In this document: positions 60,701 to 64,000 of the stretch, piece by piece
Position numbering within the stretch: position 1 is the stretch's first letter
How the letters are laid out: every line of letters begins with the position of its first letter
From: Cardinalis cardinalis
Lineage: Eukaryota > Chordata > Aves > Passeriformes > Cardinalidae
Length of the DNA: 64,000 nt
Direction of reading: 5' to 3'
Assembly (NCBI GenBank): GCA_014549065.1
Contig: JACDOX010000009.1
Coordinates: 2,529,310 to 2,593,309 of the forward strand
Notes under the pieces: model-generated
What the model was told of the DNA's origin: nothing
What the model saw: only the letters and a program-made list of their open reading frames with translations
Database searches by the model: none
Program-made: the position numbers and the translations under genes

Positions 60701-63700
60701 CTCAGGAAATCTGATGCTGACTTTTGTACCTTGATGCCCTTCTTGGCTGTGATCTTTCAAAAACTTTGTTAGATGATAGCTTGCAGGATGAAGATCTTTG
60801 TTGTTTTGGCAGCTGTCATTAACATAGAATGCATTTGGTACTAAATAGAATGCAATTGGTTTTGAGATTGTCCTTGCCTACAGTAAAAAATAATTGAATT
60901 TTCACATATTGATGGAAGTTTATAGTNTCTTGTGTTTCTCTGTAAAGAGTACATAGAAGTTGTTAGTGCATAGTTTCATAGTTGAATCACATTCTTTTGA
61001 CAATGGAGAGAAGGCTGTTTCTGAACTTAGGTTTCAGTCTAAAGCTGAAAAAGAAAAATCTTGGAGATTGTCTAGCTCTGTGTGGGTACTTTAGATGTAG
61101 ATATCTCAGCACNTGTAGAATATCTGGTTTTAGATTTTGAATGCTTTACAGTAATATTTTAACACCAAAGACCTGTAAAAAGATACCATCTTTTTATGGT
61201 ATCTTTTAATAAAGATACCATNAAAAGATGGTAAAGTTGAGCTTAGTTAAAGTCAGTAATCAGTGAGTCTCTTCAAATTCACACTCTTGAAAGATTGAGG
61301 CAGCTAAGGGATGAAAGTGCATTTCTTTCTTCTTCCCACCCTTTACCTCAAGCCTTTTGGGATTTATAAAGATTGATGTTTAAGTCAAATATGTCTAAAT
61401 CAATGATAATTTTTGTGTGTGTGTGTGAGTGAATTTGTTCTTTATAAAGTGCAGAGTTTCTGCAGTGAAAAATAGTGTTTTATTTTTAGAAAATCTATGG
61501 CTACATATTCATTTCCTTAGCAACTTTCCATGAAACAAACAGCCTGCTCTTCCTCCTTCCCAACCAAAACAAACCTAAACTGGCTTATTAATTTAGGCAG
61601 TTTTCCCACAAAAACTGGGTTCCATGTCTCTGCCAGAAGCATTTGTAATCTGCCAGGTCCCTGAAAAAAAGTCCTCTTGCATGAAACGCTAAAGGACATA
61701 TTCTAAAAAATACCATAAATTTGCAGTGATGAAGTTAGTGATACTTTTCCTCTGCAATTGTTATATTTCAATTTTCAAGGTAACAACTGTTGTCTCTTGT
61801 GCTCTGTTATGCATGTTTGTTCATTTTATTTGATTGTCTCTGTGAATTGCACAGCACAATAAAGTGGTGTGTGTATTTACACTGGGCAAAGCTATCACAC
61901 CAGGAGAAAAAACTGGTTTTGACATTCAGCACAATGGAAAGCCAAAATTTTGCTGGTTTGAGCAAATTTTTACACCTAAACTCAATTTAATGCTTCTCCA
62001 AAATATAGCTCTTTGTAGCATGGGATGGTACCAGTTGTGCCATAGTGTAAGTTTATAAAGTTTATATGGCTTAACATGATTGAATCCTTTANAAATAGAG
62101 CAGTGAAAGGAGTTGCTAAGTATCCTACAGGAACTCAGTATCAAGTTTACTGATAGTCGTGTTCACTATAGCCNTGGACAGTTCAGCCTAATCATGTCAG
62201 CCAAGAGCTGACACTCAGAAATTTAATCTTTGCTCTCTGTTTTAAAAGGAGACAGGACTGACAAAACTTGTGACTCATCTTCCCTTTTCCATCTATTTCC
62301 ACATACCTGTCAGGAAAGAGAATTGTTCTGGCTNCTATTTTCCAATATACTGAAATGCACCAAACTGCCCTTGCTGTAACACAGTGTATTTCATGTGTTC
62401 TGTTAACATTGATGACTCTATTGCAAAAGTACAGTAGTGAATATAAACAGATCTATGTTAATTTTAAGGTCTGCAGAAACACATGACAAAGGAATCAATT
62501 CTAAAGAGGAAAAGGACAGATATTGTAATGTCAGAAATTTTATTTCTGGCATTTGAAGGTGACACTCTTTGGGTTTACTTTTTCAAATCAGAAGCTAATG
62601 TACACATTGTCTTTCTTTGTTTCGAATGCATCTTCTTCCAATCCTTACCGCAGTGTCCCCTTCCCTCTCCGTCAAGAATGACATCTCCATACCTGAAAGG
62701 GCTTGTAAGCATTGTATGTTCAATAAAGCAGAGAACTGNGCCCCAAAGTCTGATCGCTGCCTCTTTAGGCAGTTTAAGTAACAGTCAAAGAGTTTCTGCT
62801 CTCTGGGTCCAAGAGGTTTTAAGCTTTAAGTGTGAAATCAGTACATTACTAGTAGGATGATACAAATTTGATTTCACCTGCTTTCAGCCAAGAGAAAATA
62901 CTACAATCTAGTCTGCCTAAAAATAAGTCATAACACCTNCCTCAGTAACTTCCCCATCATATCTGTGGCTTCCGTTTGAACCATGTGATCTTGCTCAGAA
63001 ATGAAAAGTGTCAATTCAAAAACTGATGTTGAGGAATCCTACAAATCATGTATTCCAGCAGCCAGTTAGTTTCACTTAGGAAATATGTATTATTTTTTCT
63101 TTAGTCTGAATAAAATGATGCTGTTTCCTGCATTGTTGTAATTCTCTTAAATATCTGTGTTTTGAAAATGGGATGTGCTTGTTTGAGTGGGATAAAAAAA
63201 TCTCCAGAGCTGTCTGTTTCTGTACTGAAGCNTTGCTATGTATTTTGAGGAGTTGATTTAACATCCCACCAAGTCAGCGATTCCTGAGTTGGTTTTGTGC
63301 CTTTTGTCAGTGTGGATAATTAGACACAGTCTTGATTNTGTTTTTCTTAGATTCTGCTCTCAGGCTTTTTTTATGATGCATTCCTAATAGTAATTTTCAA
63401 GTAGTAAATGTAATTGCTGCAGAAAAGCAAAATATCACAGTTTGACATAAAGTTATTTAGCTTTCAGGAGAAGTTATTTAAAATGTTGCATTTTCACATT
63501 GTTTGAAATTTAGACAAGCTTTTCTTTGTTGGGTTGGATGTGTGAGAGCTGCTTGTCTGCTCAAGCNCCTTCATGCGTTTCCAGGGCATTTCCACACAAA
63601 TATGCTTAATCAGCTTTTAGAGGGAGTCTGTTCTCTTACAGGAATTCCCAAGTGAGCTGCAACTTNGAAATGAAAAGGAGGAGACTGAAAAAGTTATCAG

Positions 63701-64000
63701 GTCTTTGAATGAGGAAGAGGGGATCTCAGGTGGAATACTTCAGGAAAAGTTCCTGTCCTTTTTCCGTGCTGGTTTACATCTCTGGTTTAGACTGAACATT
63801 GTATTGCCAGGGGATTCAGTAGTTGTGTGTCCTCTTCCATATCTCCAGACTTTTGGGCCTNTCTTTTCTTGTATGTACGCAGGGAGATACTGAATGGATG
63901 GCAGTAAAAAACCAAGTGTCTGAATCGTGAGTTGTGAGAGAAAGCACACAGCTTGCCTTCCCAATTGCCCTTTTTAAANTATGTATTAATTTAGATAATA
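57707..64000 (+). other. TRDMT1 intron 1 (partial)
   Basis: AT-rich beyond about 57910. It contains an A/T low-complexity stretch at about 58740-58810, a (GT)7 run at about 61415-61428 and the hairpin at 61184-61233. No second coding exon was recognised. If the next exon is indeed beyond the edge, the intron is longer than 6.2 kb. Confidence 0.6.
61184..61233. repeat. 50-bp near-perfect inverted repeat in TRDMT1 intron 1
   Basis: Arms of 23 bp (61184-61206 and 61211-61233) around a TAAT loop; the only uncertain pair is the N at 61222, and A there would make it perfect. The left arm is itself part of a smaller hairpin (61178-61189 with 61196-61207). Confidence 0.95.

Noticed and set aside
61790..62058. 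Open frames in TRDMT1 intron 1 considered as missing exon
   Set aside because: No methyltransferase motif (no PPC or ENV motif) and no matching phase.
63653..63893. Exon-like stretch near the right edge after a TCTTACAG acceptor, considered as TRDMT1 exon 2
   Set aside because: The translation (EFPSELQL, then a glutamate-rich piece) does not match the expected TRDMT1 continuation and no good donor follows.
1..64000. CRISPR array, tRNA/rRNA genes, bacterial operons
   Set aside because: None seen: no regularly spaced direct repeats with unique spacers, no cloverleaf recognised, and the gene structure is clearly vertebrate.

Overview
The window is a piece of a bird chromosome, most likely from a passerine-type genome. 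It has AT-rich intergenic and intronic DNA, spliced vertebrate genes with GT-AG introns, CR1 LINE fragments, endogenous-retrovirus LTRs of the kind common in songbirds, and two CpG islands. It carries many isolated single N bases, which look like masked polymorphic or low-confidence sites rather than gaps. No bacterial operon, CRISPR array, phage or plasmid is present.

Layout. (1) 1-7490 (+): the last four coding exons of ST8SIA6, an alpha-2,8-sialyltransferase, ending in a stop codon; the 5' part of the gene lies off the left edge. (2) 7491-36937: a roughly 29-kb intergenic stretch with no recognisable gene. Its middle (25.7-32.4 kb) is a graveyard of mobile elements: CR1 pieces of at least three kinds in both orientations, two ERVL-like LTRs, and one further retroviral LTR lying between two blocks of a 22-23-bp minisatellite. 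A 120-nt pure homopurine tract follows at 34.25 kb. (3) 36938-45200 (-): a complete VIM (vimentin) gene. All nine coding exons were placed to the base; they sum to 1380 nt (459 codons plus stop), and the first lies in a CpG island. (4) 45200-57280: intergenic DNA with microsatellites and no supported gene. (5) 57280-64000 (+): CpG island, first coding exon of TRDMT1 (DNMT2, tRNA cytosine-5 methyltransferase) and the start of a long first intron that runs off the right edge.

The order ST8SIA6 - VIM - TRDMT1, with VIM and TRDMT1 transcribed away from each other, is the arrangement known in other amniotes (human 10p13, inverted). The genes do not form a pathway: one acts in Golgi glycan sialylation, one in the cytoskeleton, one in tRNA methylation.

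I found no new multi-gene system. The most unusual items are small structures: a run of three abutting palindromes in a VIM intron (38844-38923), a 50-bp hairpin in TRDMT1 intron 1 (61184-61233), the minisatellite-LTR arrangement at 31.6-32.3 kb, and the skew of coding N bases towards potentially silent positions.
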